From an uncultured Lachnospiraceae bacterium (GTDB lineage: Bacteria; Bacillota; Clostridia; Lachnospirales; Lachnospiraceae), in assembly GCA_910579735.1 (NCBI GenBank), contig CAJTUZ010000002.1, forward strand, positions 184,908 to 248,907: a stretch of 64,000 bases of DNA, given 5' to 3'. Each line of letters begins with the position of its first letter. Within the stretch, counting starts at the first letter, position 1. Under the pieces are notes generated by a model. The model did no database searches and was not told the origin of the DNA. It saw nothing but the letters and a program-made list of their open reading frames with translations. Shown here one piece after another: positions 50,203-60,022 of the stretch. A program made the position numbers and the translations under genes.

Positions 50203-51120
50203 TTGCAGGAAAGCAGACTGTTTGGAATTTTGTATTATCTATTGGATAAGGGACATGCTACTGCGCCCGAATTGGCAGAGAAATTTGAGGTGTCCGTCCG
50301 CACCATTTATCGTGATATAGACGCAATAAGCAGTGCGGGTATTCCCATCTATGCTACATCCGGAAGAAACGGCGGCATACGATTTCTTGATGATTATGTT
50401 CTTGATCAGTCTTTTTTTTCAGACAGCGAAAAACTGGAGATATTATTCAGTCTGAAAAGTCTCTCAGCTGTTCAATATCCGGAGATAGACACTGTTTTGA
50501 ACAAGCTTGGCGCAATTTTTCAAATTGGTTTTACTGATTGGATCGATGTGGATTTTTCGCGTTGGGGTAGTGTTGCGGAAAATGAAAGCAGATTGTTCAG
50601 GCAGCTAAAACAGGCTGTTTTAGAAAACCGTGAAATCACTTTTGATTATTACAATTCTACAGGGGGCAGCGGCAGACGAAATGCATATCCATATAAACTG
50701 GTTTATAAAGACAGGGCATGGTACTTGTATGCCTTTTGTCTTTTAAAAGATGAAAACAGATTGTTTCGTCTTTCACGGATAAAAAACCTGATCTTAACGG
50801 AAGTGCGTTTTGAACGTGAAACAGATAAATGCCAATATCATTCTGTTTTTCCAAAGCCGGAGGAAATGGGAGATTTAATAGATTTGGAACTCGAATTTAC
50901 GTTAGATGCCGGGTACAGGCTGTTTGATATGCTGGATGATACGGTTATTGCAAAACACGAAAACGGATATACGGTTAAGCTTACCCTGCCGGAGAATAAT
51001 TGGATGTATGATTTTCTTATGTCGTTCGGAGACAAAGTAACGATCATTCGACCTGTGTCCGTTCGTCAGACGTTGGAAACAAAACATGAAGCTGCAAGAG
51101 ATCATCATAAAGGAGCATAA
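50203..51120 (+). CDS. YafY-type HTH-WYL transcriptional regulator
   Basis: The 305-residue protein has an N-terminal HTH (FGILYYLLDKGHATAPELAE, EVSVRTIYRDIDAISSAGIP, ATSGRNGGIRF) and a WYL ligand domain (REITFDYYNSTGG, YPYKLVYKDRAWYLYAFCL, RLFRLSRIKNL) with a C-terminal extension. It starts with TTG at 50203 behind GGGGGTGATG. Such proteins respond to small ligands or nucleic acids and often control the adjacent gene, here the uracil-DNA-glycosylase-like one five bases after its stop. A TGACA/TGTCA palindrome precedes it. Confidence 0.91.
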   Translation: MQESRLFGILYYLLDKGHATAPELAEKFEVSVRTIYRDIDAISSAGIPIYATSGRNGGIRFLDDYVLDQSFFSDSEKLEILFSLKSLSAVQYPEIDTVLNKLGAIFQIGFTDWIDVDFSRWGSVAENESRLFRQLKQAVLENREITFDYYNSTGGSGRRNAYPYKLVYKDRAWYLYAFCLLKDENRLFRLSRIKNLILTEVRFERETDKCQYHSVFPKPEEMGDLIDLELEFTLDAGYRLFDMLDDTVIAKHENGYTVKLTLPENNWMYDFLMSFGDKVTIIRPVSVRQTLETKHEAARDHHKGA

Positions 51121-51124
51121 AAAT

Positions 51125-51727
51125 ATGAATATTAAAAAAGAGCTTGAAAAGAAATTAGGTATAGCAAACGGTATATTGCTAAACAACATTGACATTGATC
51201 CGCTTACGATCAAGGCAATTATGATAAATGAAGTTGTCCCATCTGACCCGTTAGAGGATTTTTACGGAAACCCTGACGCTGATTATCTGAAAACAACGAT
51301 TCCTCTTTTACAGAGGGCAGGAGCAGAGACCGCTTCTATACAAGACATATTACAAAAGGGAATCTATATCACAAATGCGGTAAAAACCCCAAAGACGGAC
51401 TATGCCATTGAGAAAAGCAGTATTGAAAACAGTCTGCCTTATTTAGAAGCAGAGCTTTCCCTATTCCCCAATATAAAGGTTATTATGCTTATGGGTGATG
51501 TTGCAAAGAAAGCTTTTAACATGATTACGAAAAAGGCATCAAAGAAAAATGTTATTCCCGCCGTTTCCACCTATAAATTGCGGAATAGCGAAATCTATTA
51601 TGAGGGTATCAGAGTAATGCCGTCCTATATCATGACAGGAGGAAACATTTTGATCGAAAAATCAAAAGTAACAATGGCAGCCGAGGATATTGCGGCTATG
51701 TTGGAAATCATTGAAAACCCCTGTTGA
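51125..51727 (+). CDS. Uracil-DNA glycosylase-like protein
   Basis: The 200-residue protein has the layout of the uracil-DNA glycosylase superfamily: IMINEVVPSDPLEDFYGNPD (motif 1-like, water-activating region), GIYITNAVKTPKT and NIKVIMLMGDVAKKAFNM (motif 2 strand region). Catalysis is not certain from sequence. ATG 51125 is nine bases after AAGGAG, which lies inside the end of the regulator gene, so it is coupled to the WYL gene. Possible DNA repair or base-recognition role. Confidence 0.78.
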   Translation: MNIKKELEKKLGIANGILLNNIDIDPLTIKAIMINEVVPSDPLEDFYGNPDADYLKTTIPLLQRAGAETASIQDILQKGIYITNAVKTPKTDYAIEKSSIENSLPYLEAELSLFPNIKVIMLMGDVAKKAFNMITKKASKKNVIPAVSTYKLRNSEIYYEGIRVMPSYIMTGGNILIEKSKVTMAAEDIAAMLEIIENPC

Positions 51728-52038
51728 GCTTGCATTGTAATCCGGGATTCCATATCCCGTTTCCCGAATTGTGTCTGTGTGTACCCTGATCTTTTATTTG
51801 TTAATCATTGGAATATTTATTTTTGGTATTTATGGTATTATAAATATCAGGACCCGGAAGTGATCGCGCTTGATTTATATGTTCTGCTGGAATGGAAAAG
51901 AGAAGGAAGTGTTTAAAGGATATAAGTCTTACTGGAATGTGTGGGAACAGAAAATGCCGGAAATTAAACTTGAACAAAAAATAATTATATTATATGATAT
52001 GGTCTGTTATAAAGTTTTGAAGTCTGGAGAGATACCAT
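51728..52038. other. Intergenic region before the LytTR system
   Basis: A short hairpin CGGGAT/ATCCCG (51744-51760 region) may end the uracil-glycosylase transcript. The rest is AT-rich with no gene I can support. An open frame of about 50-65 codons (from 51870) overlaps the LytTR start and has no ribosome binding site, so I regard it as chance or debris. The AT-rich stretch near 51980-52005 may contain the promoter of the two-component genes. Confidence 0.4.
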
Positions 52039-52746
52039 ATGATCAGGATTGCTATTGTGGAAGATGAAACCGCCTATGCAGAACAGCTGGAAGAATTTCT
52101 GCATCGATATGAAAAAGAAAAAAAGGAAGCTTTTGAAATCACCAGATTTTCTGATGGAGATGGGATTGTACACAATTATAGGGCAAAGTATGATATTATA
52201 CTGATGGATATACAAATGAAATTTATGGACGGAATGTCTGCCGCAGGGGAAATTAGAAAAGCAGACACAGAAGTGATCATTATTTTTATCACTAATATGC
52301 GTCAGTACGCTATTTTGGGATATGCAGTTGATGCACTGGATTATGTTGTAAAGCCGATTTCATATTTTGCATTTTCAGAGAGGTTGAATAAAGCATTAGA
52401 ACGGATACGGCGCCGGGTCCGACAGAATATTCTGCTTAATATCAAAGGAGGTATGCTGCGGCTTTTGGTGGAGGATATCTGTTATGTGGAAAGTCAGGGA
52501 CATACCTTGATTTATCATACCATAAATGGAGATTATGAGATTTCTGGAACTATGAAGGAGGCAGAAGAGAACCTGGAGGTCTATCATTTCTGCCGAGGAA
52601 ATAAAGGATATTTAATTAATCTGGCACATGTGGATGGTATGCAGGACGGGTGTGCGATTGTGCGGGGTGAAAAACTGCTGCTTAGCCGGGCAAGAAAATC
52701 TGTCTTTATGGAAGCGTTGACGAATTTCTGGAGTGAGGTGAAATGA
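52039..52746 (+). CDS. LytTR family response regulator (AgrA-like)
   Basis: The 235-residue protein has a receiver domain (IRIAIVEDETAYAEQLEEFL, phospho-Asp in IILMDIQMKFMDG, Lys in DYVVKPISYFAF) and a LytTR DNA-binding domain from about residue 130 (VEDICYVESQGHTLIYHTIN, FCRGNKGYLINLAHV). LytTR regulators bind direct repeats and control virulence, competence or surface functions. The kinase start overlaps its stop by four bases. It precedes a glycoside-hydrolase locus that it may control. Confidence 0.93.
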   Translation: MIRIAIVEDETAYAEQLEEFLHRYEKEKKEAFEITRFSDGDGIVHNYRAKYDIILMDIQMKFMDGMSAAGEIRKADTEVIIIFITNMRQYAILGYAVDALDYVVKPISYFAFSERLNKALERIRRRVRQNILLNIKGGMLRLLVEDICYVESQGHTLIYHTINGDYEISGTMKEAEENLEVYHFCRGNKGYLINLAHVDGMQDGCAIVRGEKLLLSRARKSVFMEALTNFWSEVK

Positions 52747-54062
52747 TGGAGCAGGGGATGAAATTACTGCCCGATATTCCACGATTCTATACAGCTTTAG
52801 CAGAATGGGCCGCATGCATGGTTTTTATCTGTGTATTGAAGCGTCAGATGACAGGATGGAAACTGGCTGTGATATCCGGCACAATGCTGCTTATACAGTC
52901 AGGTTTTTTAGTTTTTACCGCAGATATTGGATTGGGTATGTGGCTTCCATGTATGGTGATTGCAGTACTGAGTATGATCGTGTTTTTGGGTATCTGCCTG
53001 AAGGGAAGCTGGTGTGATGCAGTCTATTGCGGACTGTTTTCTTTTGTGATTGCAGAGTTTGCAGCATCTTTGGAATGGCAGTTATATTTGTTTTTCTTTC
53101 GAGGTAATATAACGAAAGTAGTTTCGTATCTGGTAATGCTGACAGCATATGGCGTTATTTATATCATAATCTGGTGGCTCCTAAAGCGTCAGCGAACGCC
53201 GGACGGAATGCTGTATATGAAGGCGGGGGAACTGTCGGCGGTTCTGCTCATTGCAATTTCAGTGTTTGCCATGAGTAATTTGGGTTTTTTACAGATTTCA
53301 ACGCCTTTCAGCAGTCAGTACAAAGATGCGGTAAGTATTATACGTACTATGATTGACTTTGCGGGAGTGGCTATGATGTACGCTTTTCATGTCCTGCGCA
53401 ATGAAAATCGTGCAAGGCTGGAACTGGATATGATGCAGGACGTTCTTAAAAATCAATATCTTCAGTATCAGCATTCTAAAGAAAGTATTGATCTGATTAA
53501 TTATAAATATCATGATTTAAAGCATCAAATTGCCGTACTGCGTGCGGAACAGGATCAGGAAAGGCGTAATGCTTTTTTAAATCAGATGGAGGAAGAAATT
53601 CATCAGTATGAAGCGCAGAATAAAACAGGAAATCAGGTAGTGGACACTATTTTGACCGGTAAGAATGTGATTTGTGAACAATTCGGCATTTCAATGAATT
53701 GTGTGGCTGACGGTATGCTGCTTGATTTTATGGATACAATGGATATTTGCAGTATTCTTGGAAATGCGCTGGACAATGCAATAGAATGTGAAAAACAAAT
53801 ACCAGATCCGGAGAAACGATTGATCCATGTAGCAATATTTGGACAGAAAAACTTTGTAATTCTGCGGTTTGAAAATTATTTTGACGGACAATTGGAGATA
53901 AAAGAAGGGATTCCGGTGACGACCAAAACCAAAAAGAAAGAGTTTCATGGTTTCGGAATCCGCAGTATTAAGTATGCGGTTGATAAATATGATGGTGCAG
54001 TCAGCATCAGCCAGAATGAGAACTGGTTTGAATTGAAGATATTGATACCGATGAAGAAATAG
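52743..54062 (+). CDS. GHKL-type sensor histidine kinase (AgrC-like)
   Basis: The 439-residue kinase has six or seven N-terminal helices (about residues 15-220), a DHp-like helix with KYHDLKHQIAVLRAEQ, and a GHKL ATPase domain with ILGNALDNAIECEKQI (N box) and GFGIRSIKYAVDKYDG (G box). AgrC-type sensors usually detect a peptide, but no agrB/agrD-like processing or precursor gene is visible. The overlap with the regulator gene marks a two-gene unit. An IS remnant follows 176 bases on. Confidence 0.92.
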   Translation: MMEQGMKLLPDIPRFYTALAEWAACMVFICVLKRQMTGWKLAVISGTMLLIQSGFLVFTADIGLGMWLPCMVIAVLSMIVFLGICLKGSWCDAVYCGLFSFVIAEFAASLEWQLYLFFFRGNITKVVSYLVMLTAYGVIYIIIWWLLKRQRTPDGMLYMKAGELSAVLLIAISVFAMSNLGFLQISTPFSSQYKDAVSIIRTMIDFAGVAMMYAFHVLRNENRARLELDMMQDVLKNQYLQYQHSKESIDLINYKYHDLKHQIAVLRAEQDQERRNAFLNQMEEEIHQYEAQNKTGNQVVDTILTGKNVICEQFGISMNCVADGMLLDFMDTMDICSILGNALDNAIECEKQIPDPEKRLIHVAIFGQKNFVILRFENYFDGQLEIKEGIPVTTKTKKKEFHGFGIRSIKYAVDKYDGAVSISQNENWFELKILIPMKK

Positions 54063-54238
54063 TGTAGGTGTGGTCAAAAGGAAATCGGCAATATTCACAA
54101 TACAAAATGTGATTTTGCTTTCTCCTTTTTATCTGATTTTTAAGAAATATTTTGTGCATGTAGTCACAGACTGGCTAGTTTCTTAATAATTATTTCTACA
54201 TTCGTTCAAACAAATATTTGTTATATTTCATTTATATT

Positions 54239-54946
54239 CACCACTTTACAAGTTTTCAAAAAATAATGCATAAAGCACTTTCTGATGTATAATAAGTTTG
54301 TAAACAAAACTATACGAAAGAGGGTGACTTTGTACGTCAGGCAAGGGCCGATAAGCGGTATAAACGTCTGATGAAAGAAGTTCATCTCCGGTATCCTACA
54401 GTAGATCTGGATGAAACGATCTATCGCCTGGAGATGAATGCATAAACATGAGGGAAACGGATTAATCTTATACCGTAAAATCTCATATCACAGCCTGTTT
54501 TTTGTGCATTGATGATACTATAGGCTCAAAATTCGGCAGAAACTTTGAAGAGGTATCCAAACTGTTTGACCATGCAGCAAATAATGGATCCAATTATTTA
54601 AATGGGCACTGCTTTGTCAGCCTTATGCTGTGCCTCCCGGTATGGAATAGAGCCAGGATATCATACCTTGCTGTCCCGCTTGGTTACCGCATGTGGCAGA
54701 AGAAAGAATCCGCACTGGAACTCGCCGCATCCATGATACGGTACGGAGTCAGACCTTGCAATACCGATCAGGTCAGGGGTTTCAAATTTATCCACGATGG
54801 AGAACAGATCCTTTTTTACATACCAGCTGTCGCAGAGGATAATGACATTTTTCTTTTCTCTGAATTCCGGCATCACAGCTATTGTAGATGCCATGAAATA
54901 TCTATGTTGGAAGACGGGGATCTACTCATAAAGTTGTAAAGTGGTG
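54239..54946 (+). mobile_element. Degenerate insertion sequence with matching terminal inverted repeats
   Basis: CACCACTTTACAAGTT (54239-54254) and AAGTTGTAAAGTGGTG (54931-54946) are inverted copies with one mismatch in 16, bounding 708 bases. Inside, transposase fragments lie on both strands. An upstream piece (54330-54444) has an ORF-like stretch ending YRLEMNA that I cannot place. No exact target duplication is obvious. The element sits between the two-component genes and the GH3 locus. Confidence 0.75.
54502..54894 (+). pseudogene. Transposase remnant with an internal inversion
   Basis: The plus strand encodes CIDDTIGSKFGRNFEEVSKL (the first catalytic Asp region), then YLNGHCFVSLMLCLPVWN and MWQKKESALELAASMIR, ending near 54740. 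The next part of a typical IS4-like transposase, AVMPEFREKKNVIILCDSWY and KFETPDLIGIARSDSV, is present only on the minus strand, read from about 54894 to 54740. So about 150 bases inside the gene are flipped. No full frame remains and the third catalytic block is absent. Confidence 0.75.
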
Positions 54947-55267
54947 TTTAATTCACGTTATAACTTTTTTACAGTAATTTGGCCTGTAAATTCTATTATC
55001 ATTCTTAATCTAATCATGATCTACTTTATCATTTTATTTTGTAAATTCTTTTATCCCAGGGGGAAAGAGACAATAGAAAATCAGAATACTGTTATTCAGG
55101 AATTAACAGATAATAATATAATCTTGAAAGATGGAATTAGTTTTTTACAGCAACAGGTATCGGATACATTAGCACTGGTAAATTCAATGAAGAAATTTGA
55201 TATGTTTTCCGAAAATGAAAATAGGTTTACGTTTAAGCGACAACCATGTTTTACATTCCGGACTTAA
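54941..55267 (+). other. Weak ORF after the IS remnant, unknown
   Basis: An open frame of up to 108 codons gives one hydrophobic helix (NSIIILNLIMIYFIILFCKF) and a short helical segment. Its start lies within the IS inverted repeat and no ribosome binding site is seen for it or for ATG 55014. It may be the tail of a gene disrupted by the element, or chance. The remaining 55268-55441 shows only the leader and ribosome binding site of the GH3 gene. Confidence 0.3.
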
Positions 55268-55441
55268 TTTAGTGAACGCGTTGTATAGATACAGTTTATG
55301 CAAAAAAACAAACAGTTTATGCAGAATAAAAAAAATATGATAAAGGCATGTTATGATATGTTACATAGAAAGATGTATGAGTGCACACATACCTGTTCAA
55401 GCTATCAGATAAACAATAATGAGAAAGATTGGGAGGGCCAA

Positions 55442-58402
55442 ATGAAAAAGAGAACAGCTATTTTTCGTGGAATTGCCGGGATATCAGCGTTCCTGTTAAT
55501 GGTTACTGTGACAGGAACCAATCTGCTTTTCACTTATGCCGGTGTCATCAATAATGCATTAAATGTACAGACCAACAGGATTGTCCAGACGGGTGAAAGT
55601 GAGCCGCAAATTATTTATGATAATCCTTATGGGACAGATATTACTAATAAGCAGTCTGCTTTGAAAGTAGAGACTGCAGTTGCTTCTGAAAATATAGCAC
55701 AGGCTGAGGAGGGCTGTGTTTTATTGAAGAATGAAAATCAGACACTGCCTTTATCTGCTGAAAGCAGAGTTACTGTATTTGGGAATGGGTCTTTTCATAC
55801 ACAGGGAACTTCAAATGCAACTGCATTTGAGGCGATTCTGCCAGTTACCTATATAAGCAGTCTGCAAACTGCATTAGGAGAGGAAAATGTTAATCTGGAA
55901 TTAGAATCAGTATATGCTTCTTTAGGAATAACCAGTAATACAGATATTTCAGAGGCGGAAATTTCAGATGTTAAAACCAAAGAGAATAGTTGGAAAAGTG
56001 ATTATAATGATGCCGCATTGGTGATGTTATCCCGCGTTGGCTCAGAAAGTAATGACAGTGCCATGATTACAGCAGAAGGAAGGCATTATCTGGGACTTTC
56101 CAAAAAAGAAGAGGATTTAATGGCTTATCTGGCACAGGAAAAAGCAGATGGAATTTTTGAACATATTATTGTATTGATTAACGCGGATCAGATGATGGAA
56201 TTAGACTGGTTGGATGATTATGACGTGGATGCCTGCATGATTGTAGGAATGCCGGGAACTGTTGGTTTTACAGGAGTAGCTAATATATTGACAGGTAAAA
56301 CAGTTCCATCAGGCCATTTGGTGGACACCTATGCTGCGGACTCCCTTTCTGCACCAGCAAATGTCTATGCTGGAGAGAATACACAGAAATTTACGAACAG
56401 TGAGTGGCTGAATGCTAATGCAACAGACAATACTAATGATGGAGATAATATTGATTGGTATGTAATTTATGCAGAAGGTATTTATGTAGGTTATAAATAT
56501 TATGAGACACGATATGAAGATTTGGTGATGAAAGCGGGAAATGCAGATTCGGTAAAAGGCTCCAGTACAAAAACGGCATGGAATTATCAGGAGGAAGTTT
56601 GCTATCCTTTTGGATATGGACTCTCCTATACGGAATTTGAAAAAGAACTGATCGGTGTGGATTATGATGAAATGAATGATCAGTATTTTGTCGACGTGAA
56701 GATCAGTAACATAGGAGATTATGCAGGAAAAACAGTAGTCCAGGTCTATGCGCAGACTCCTTATGGTGATTATGAAAAAGAAAATCTGGTTGAAAAGTCT
56801 GCAGTTAGCCTGGTTGGATTTGAAAAGACAGATGTAATTGCTCCGGGAGAGAGTGTGGAACTGTCAGTTTCAGTAGATGGATATTTTCTGACAAGCTATG
56901 ATGCAAAGGGAGCAGAAGGTTATATTTTAAGTGCCGGAGATTATTTCCTGTCAGTAGGAGAAAATGCACATGATGCTCTAAATAACATTTTAGCAGCAAA
57001 GGGTTACGGCACAGCAGATGGTATGAGTGCTGAAGGAGATGCTGCTATGACTTATCAGTGGAATCAGGCGGCACTCGATCAAGACAGATACAGGATGTCT
57101 AATGTTAATGATGAAGTTGAGGTGACAAATGCATTTGATTATGCAGACTTGAATTACTATGATATTGATTTTACCTATCTTTCAAGAAAAGACTGGGATG
57201 CTACCTGGCCGGAAAAAATTTCATTAGAAGCAAATGAAAGTATTAAAGAAGCACTAAACACAGACTGGTATACAATTCCGGAAGATGCACCTGCGGTAAG
57301 CGATTTTACGCAGGGAGTAGAAAATGGAATCACCTTTGCTGATATGGCAAATGTAGAGTGGGAAGATGAAGATACATGGAATGCGTTTATCGATCAGCTT
57401 ACAGTGGAAGAGATGGCAGGCTTGATGCTTGACGCAGAAGGAACACAGGGAATTGACCATATTGGTATGCCCTTCGCAGGGCGGAATGATGATGGAAACG
57501 GTATTGGTTCTGCACTGACTGCGGTAGGAGGCAGTGGTATGGGCTGGGTATCAGAAGTTATGACTTCAAGAACATGGAATAAAGACCGTTTCAGTGCAAG
57601 AGGAGAAAATCTGGCTTTTGAAGCTGCTTATTGCGGACTTACTGAAATATGGTATGGCGGAGGAAATATTCACAGAACTGCTGTGGCCGGAAGAAATAAT
57701 CAGTATTATTCAGAAGATGCCAATTTGGGATATTTTATAGGTGCCAGTGAAGCAAAATCAATGCAGGACAACGGGATTGTTTACTGCATCAAACACTTTG
57801 CACTGAACGATCAGGAAACACACAGAGAAGGTTTGAACACTTTTTGCAATGAACAGGCATTGCGGGAAAATTATTTAAGAGCTTTTGAGGGAGCAATTAC
57901 AAAGGGCGGTGCAAAAGGAGTTATGACAGCGTTTTCCAGACTGGGGTCCCGCCAGAGTGCCACATGTCCTGAATTGTTAAACGGTGTCTTAAAAAGCGAA
58001 TGGGGATTTAAAGGACATGTAACAACAGACGGTTACTCGGGATCTAGTGCTTATAAGACTCATTATCTGGAGGAGTTGGCTTCCGGTATTGATTATAGTT
58101 GTTTGGATTCTACGGATCACGCAGCAGCAGTGATTGCAGCAATTAATGCCGGAGATGGATATGCTTTAGAACTTTTGCGCAAAGCGGCCAAGCATAATTT
58201 GTATACGATCAGTAGAACAGTGGCGGAAAATGGATTGAGCAGTGGTTCAAGAGTAATAACTGTAGTACCTGGGTGGCAGAGTGGACTTTTAGTTTGGACA
58301 TTAGTTTTGATAGTTATTTTCGGAGTAAGCGTAATTATGATGTTCACAGGTTTGTTTGCCGGGAAAAAGAAGGAGGAAACAAATGAGATTGAGAAAATTT
58401 AA
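55442..58402 (+). CDS. Membrane-anchored GH3 glycosidase with inverted domain order
   Basis: The 986-residue protein has an N-terminal signal-anchor (about residues 8-36), then the GH3 C-domain (EEGCVLLKNENQTLPLS near residue 92 to YPFGYGLSYTEFE near 387), a fibronectin-like domain (about 395-500), a spacer, and only then the GH3 catalytic barrel (LTVEEMAGLMLDAEGTQGI near 652; K784-H785 in CIKHFALND; candidate nucleophile D863 in VTTDGYSGSS). A second helix at about 945-972 ends it. The order is the reverse of usual GH3, as in some Ruminococcus beta-glucosidases. Likely a beta-glucosidase or related enzyme outside the membrane. ATG 55442 follows GGGAGGG. Next gene overlaps. Confidence 0.9.
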   Translation: MKKRTAIFRGIAGISAFLLMVTVTGTNLLFTYAGVINNALNVQTNRIVQTGESEPQIIYDNPYGTDITNKQSALKVETAVASENIAQAEEGCVLLKNENQTLPLSAESRVTVFGNGSFHTQGTSNATAFEAILPVTYISSLQTALGEENVNLELESVYASLGITSNTDISEAEISDVKTKENSWKSDYNDAALVMLSRVGSESNDSAMITAEGRHYLGLSKKEEDLMAYLAQEKADGIFEHIIVLINADQMMELDWLDDYDVDACMIVGMPGTVGFTGVANILTGKTVPSGHLVDTYAADSLSAPANVYAGENTQKFTNSEWLNANATDNTNDGDNIDWYVIYAEGIYVGYKYYETRYEDLVMKAGNADSVKGSSTKTAWNYQEEVCYPFGYGLSYTEFEKELIGVDYDEMNDQYFVDVKISNIGDYAGKTVVQVYAQTPYGDYEKENLVEKSAVSLVGFEKTDVIAPGESVELSVSVDGYFLTSYDAKGAEGYILSAGDYFLSVGENAHDALNNILAAKGYGTADGMSAEGDAAMTYQWNQAALDQDRYRMSNVNDEVEVTNAFDYADLNYYDIDFTYLSRKDWDATWPEKISLEANESIKEALNTDWYTIPEDAPAVSDFTQGVENGITFADMANVEWEDEDTWNAFIDQLTVEEMAGLMLDAEGTQGIDHIGMPFAGRNDDGNGIGSALTAVGGSGMGWVSEVMTSRTWNKDRFSARGENLAFEAAYCGLTEIWYGGGNIHRTAVAGRNNQYYSEDANLGYFIGASEAKSMQDNGIVYCIKHFALNDQETHREGLNTFCNEQALRENYLRAFEGAITKGGAKGVMTAFSRLGSRQSATCPELLNGVLKSEWGFKGHVTTDGYSGSSAYKTHYLEELASGIDYSCLDSTDHAAAVIAAINAGDGYALELLRKAAKHNLYTISRTVAENGLSSGSRVITVVPGWQSGLLVWTLVLIVIFGVSVIMMFTGLFAGKKKEETNEIEKI

Positions 58403-58796
58403 GGAGTTGCAGAAAGGAGAAAGAGCAAGCAGGATTGGAACTTTGACCGGAATCGTGGTTTTAATATTCTTTTGTGTTTATGGATTGGTTTATCAATATT
58501 TCGATACAATAGTGGTATTGGGAATGTTTTTGGGAATTGTATGTTCGGAATTATATCTTCACTGTAAGATTAAGGCGGCAGAATGTATGAATGTTGTAAG
58601 TATATTGTGTGCTTCCTTTGCTCTGGGGCTGTTCTTTATGAACAGTTATCCTGTATGGGCAGACCGGCTGAACAATATTTCAATGTACTCTTCCAGAGGA
58701 ACACTGTTTCCCGTTATAACGATTCTTGTACTTCAGGTGGCAGCTATTCTATGTGAAGTGGTTTCCTGCTTTTGTGTAAGAAAGGAGGGGGTATGA
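58383..58796 (+). CDS. Small four-helix membrane protein of the GH3 locus
   Basis: The 137-residue product has a basic N-terminus and about four hydrophobic helices (TLTGIVVLIFFCVYGLVYQY, TIVVLGMFLGIVCSELYLHC, VVSILCASFALGLFFMN, FPVITILVLQVAAILCEVVS). I know no family. It starts at ATG 58383 after AAGGAGG, 20 bases inside the GH3 gene, and overlaps the next lipoprotein gene by four bases. This tight coupling suggests it forms a membrane complex with both. Confidence 0.8.
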   Translation: MRLRKFKELQKGERASRIGTLTGIVVLIFFCVYGLVYQYFDTIVVLGMFLGIVCSELYLHCKIKAAECMNVVSILCASFALGLFFMNSYPVWADRLNNISMYSSRGTLFPVITILVLQVAAILCEVVSCFCVRKEGV

Positions 58797-60022
58797 TGAA
58801 AAGAAAGGTCTGTTTTATAATGATTCCATTGTTTGTGACACTTATTTTTACTGGTTGTGGAACTACAGTGGTGGAGAATACACAGAATTACTTTGCGCAG
58901 GTTGGCAATGTACTGGATGATTTATGGAAAAGTGGAGATGGAGGGCAGAAGGAGAAGGAAATTGAAAGGATTCCAAAACTTGATTCTCCCACAGATTTTA
59001 TGGTGGATGCAGATGGAAATTTTTCCTTTGGAGCAGTGGAGAATGCGGATCATTATCTTATTTATATGTGTGCACCAGATGCGGTAAGGGACGAAGATGA
59101 TTTTATTTATTCCAGCGATGCAATTTATAGTAATGGAAACGCAGAATGCAGAGGAAATCTAAGTGATGTTATGGATTATGCATATGGAGAATATCTGGTA
59201 AAAGTGCTTGCCTTTCCAGCTTTGGATGATGCTGCACATGATTTTAGCCCGGCAGCAACAGCTGATTATACGATTATTGGCACGTTAGATGATCCTCAGA
59301 TTGCTTATTTCTGGAACGTTTTTTCTGATACTATAGATATCCAGATTTCCAATATAGGAACTTACCAGTACCAGGTGTATCCGGATCAGGTAGTGGTGAC
59401 CTTTACAAATACAAAGGATGCTTCGGATGTTGTGAAGGTTGAGATGACGGATATCTCATTAGAAAATTATTCCATAAAAATAGATACAGTTCTGCGTGGT
59501 AATACTTATGATATTACTGCAGTGGCAGAAAGCAGCAGTGAATTTGTAAGCAATGCTTCTTCTGGACAGGTACAAGTAGCGCAGGCACTGACACTGGGAG
59601 AAAGAAATGTATTAGTGGAAGGTTATTCTTTCCCCGAAGGAAGTAATGGCTATGCAAGGGGAGCAGGTCAATTCCCGAATATTTATGAAGGCTTTAATCC
59701 TGAGACGGGAGGAATCTGTGGTGAGGCAGTTGGCAGTGCTCCTGGTGGTGCAGGGGACCGGATTGAACTGATATATACGGCAACGCCAATAGAAGCAGTA
59801 GATGGAGCTGTTTACAGCTATAGTATTGAAGCACCAGGATTTTTTGCCTTTACAGGATTGATGAGTTTGTATGCAGACAATTCAATGGTAATGCTGATGG
59901 ATGGACCGGCAGGTCCGGTGCAGCCGACACAAATTGAAGGTCTTTGGTTTGAAAATGATGATGGCACTTATACATTATGCTTTAATCCGGATAGTGTAGC
60001 TGTAATTACAACAGATGATTAA
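58793..60022 (+). CDS. Lipoprotein of the GH3 locus
   Basis: The 409-residue protein has a lipoprotein signal (FIMIPLFVTLIFTGCGTT), then repeated fibronectin-like strands (FMVDADGNFSFGAVENADHY, LVKVLAFPALDDAAHDFSPA) and a C-terminal beta-rich part ending CFNPDSVAVITTDD. No catalytic motif is seen. A role in sugar-ligand binding or presentation to the GH3 enzyme is likely but inferred. ATG 58793 follows AAAGGAGG and overlaps the upstream gene by four bases. Confidence 0.8.
   Translation: MMKRKVCFIMIPLFVTLIFTGCGTTVVENTQNYFAQVGNVLDDLWKSGDGGQKEKEIERIPKLDSPTDFMVDADGNFSFGAVENADHYLIYMCAPDAVRDEDDFIYSSDAIYSNGNAECRGNLSDVMDYAYGEYLVKVLAFPALDDAAHDFSPAATADYTIIGTLDDPQIAYFWNVFSDTIDIQISNIGTYQYQVYPDQVVVTFTNTKDASDVVKVEMTDISLENYSIKIDTVLRGNTYDITAVAESSSEFVSNASSGQVQVAQALTLGERNVLVEGYSFPEGSNGYARGAGQFPNIYEGFNPETGGICGEAVGSAPGGAGDRIELIYTATPIEAVDGAVYSYSIEAPGFFAFTGLMSLYADNSMVMLMDGPAGPVQPTQIEGLWFENDDGTYTLCFNPDSVAVITTDD

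Noticed and set aside
51870..52067. Small protein gene before the LytTR regulator
   Set aside because: It overlaps the regulator start, lacks a ribosome binding site and shows no family feature.
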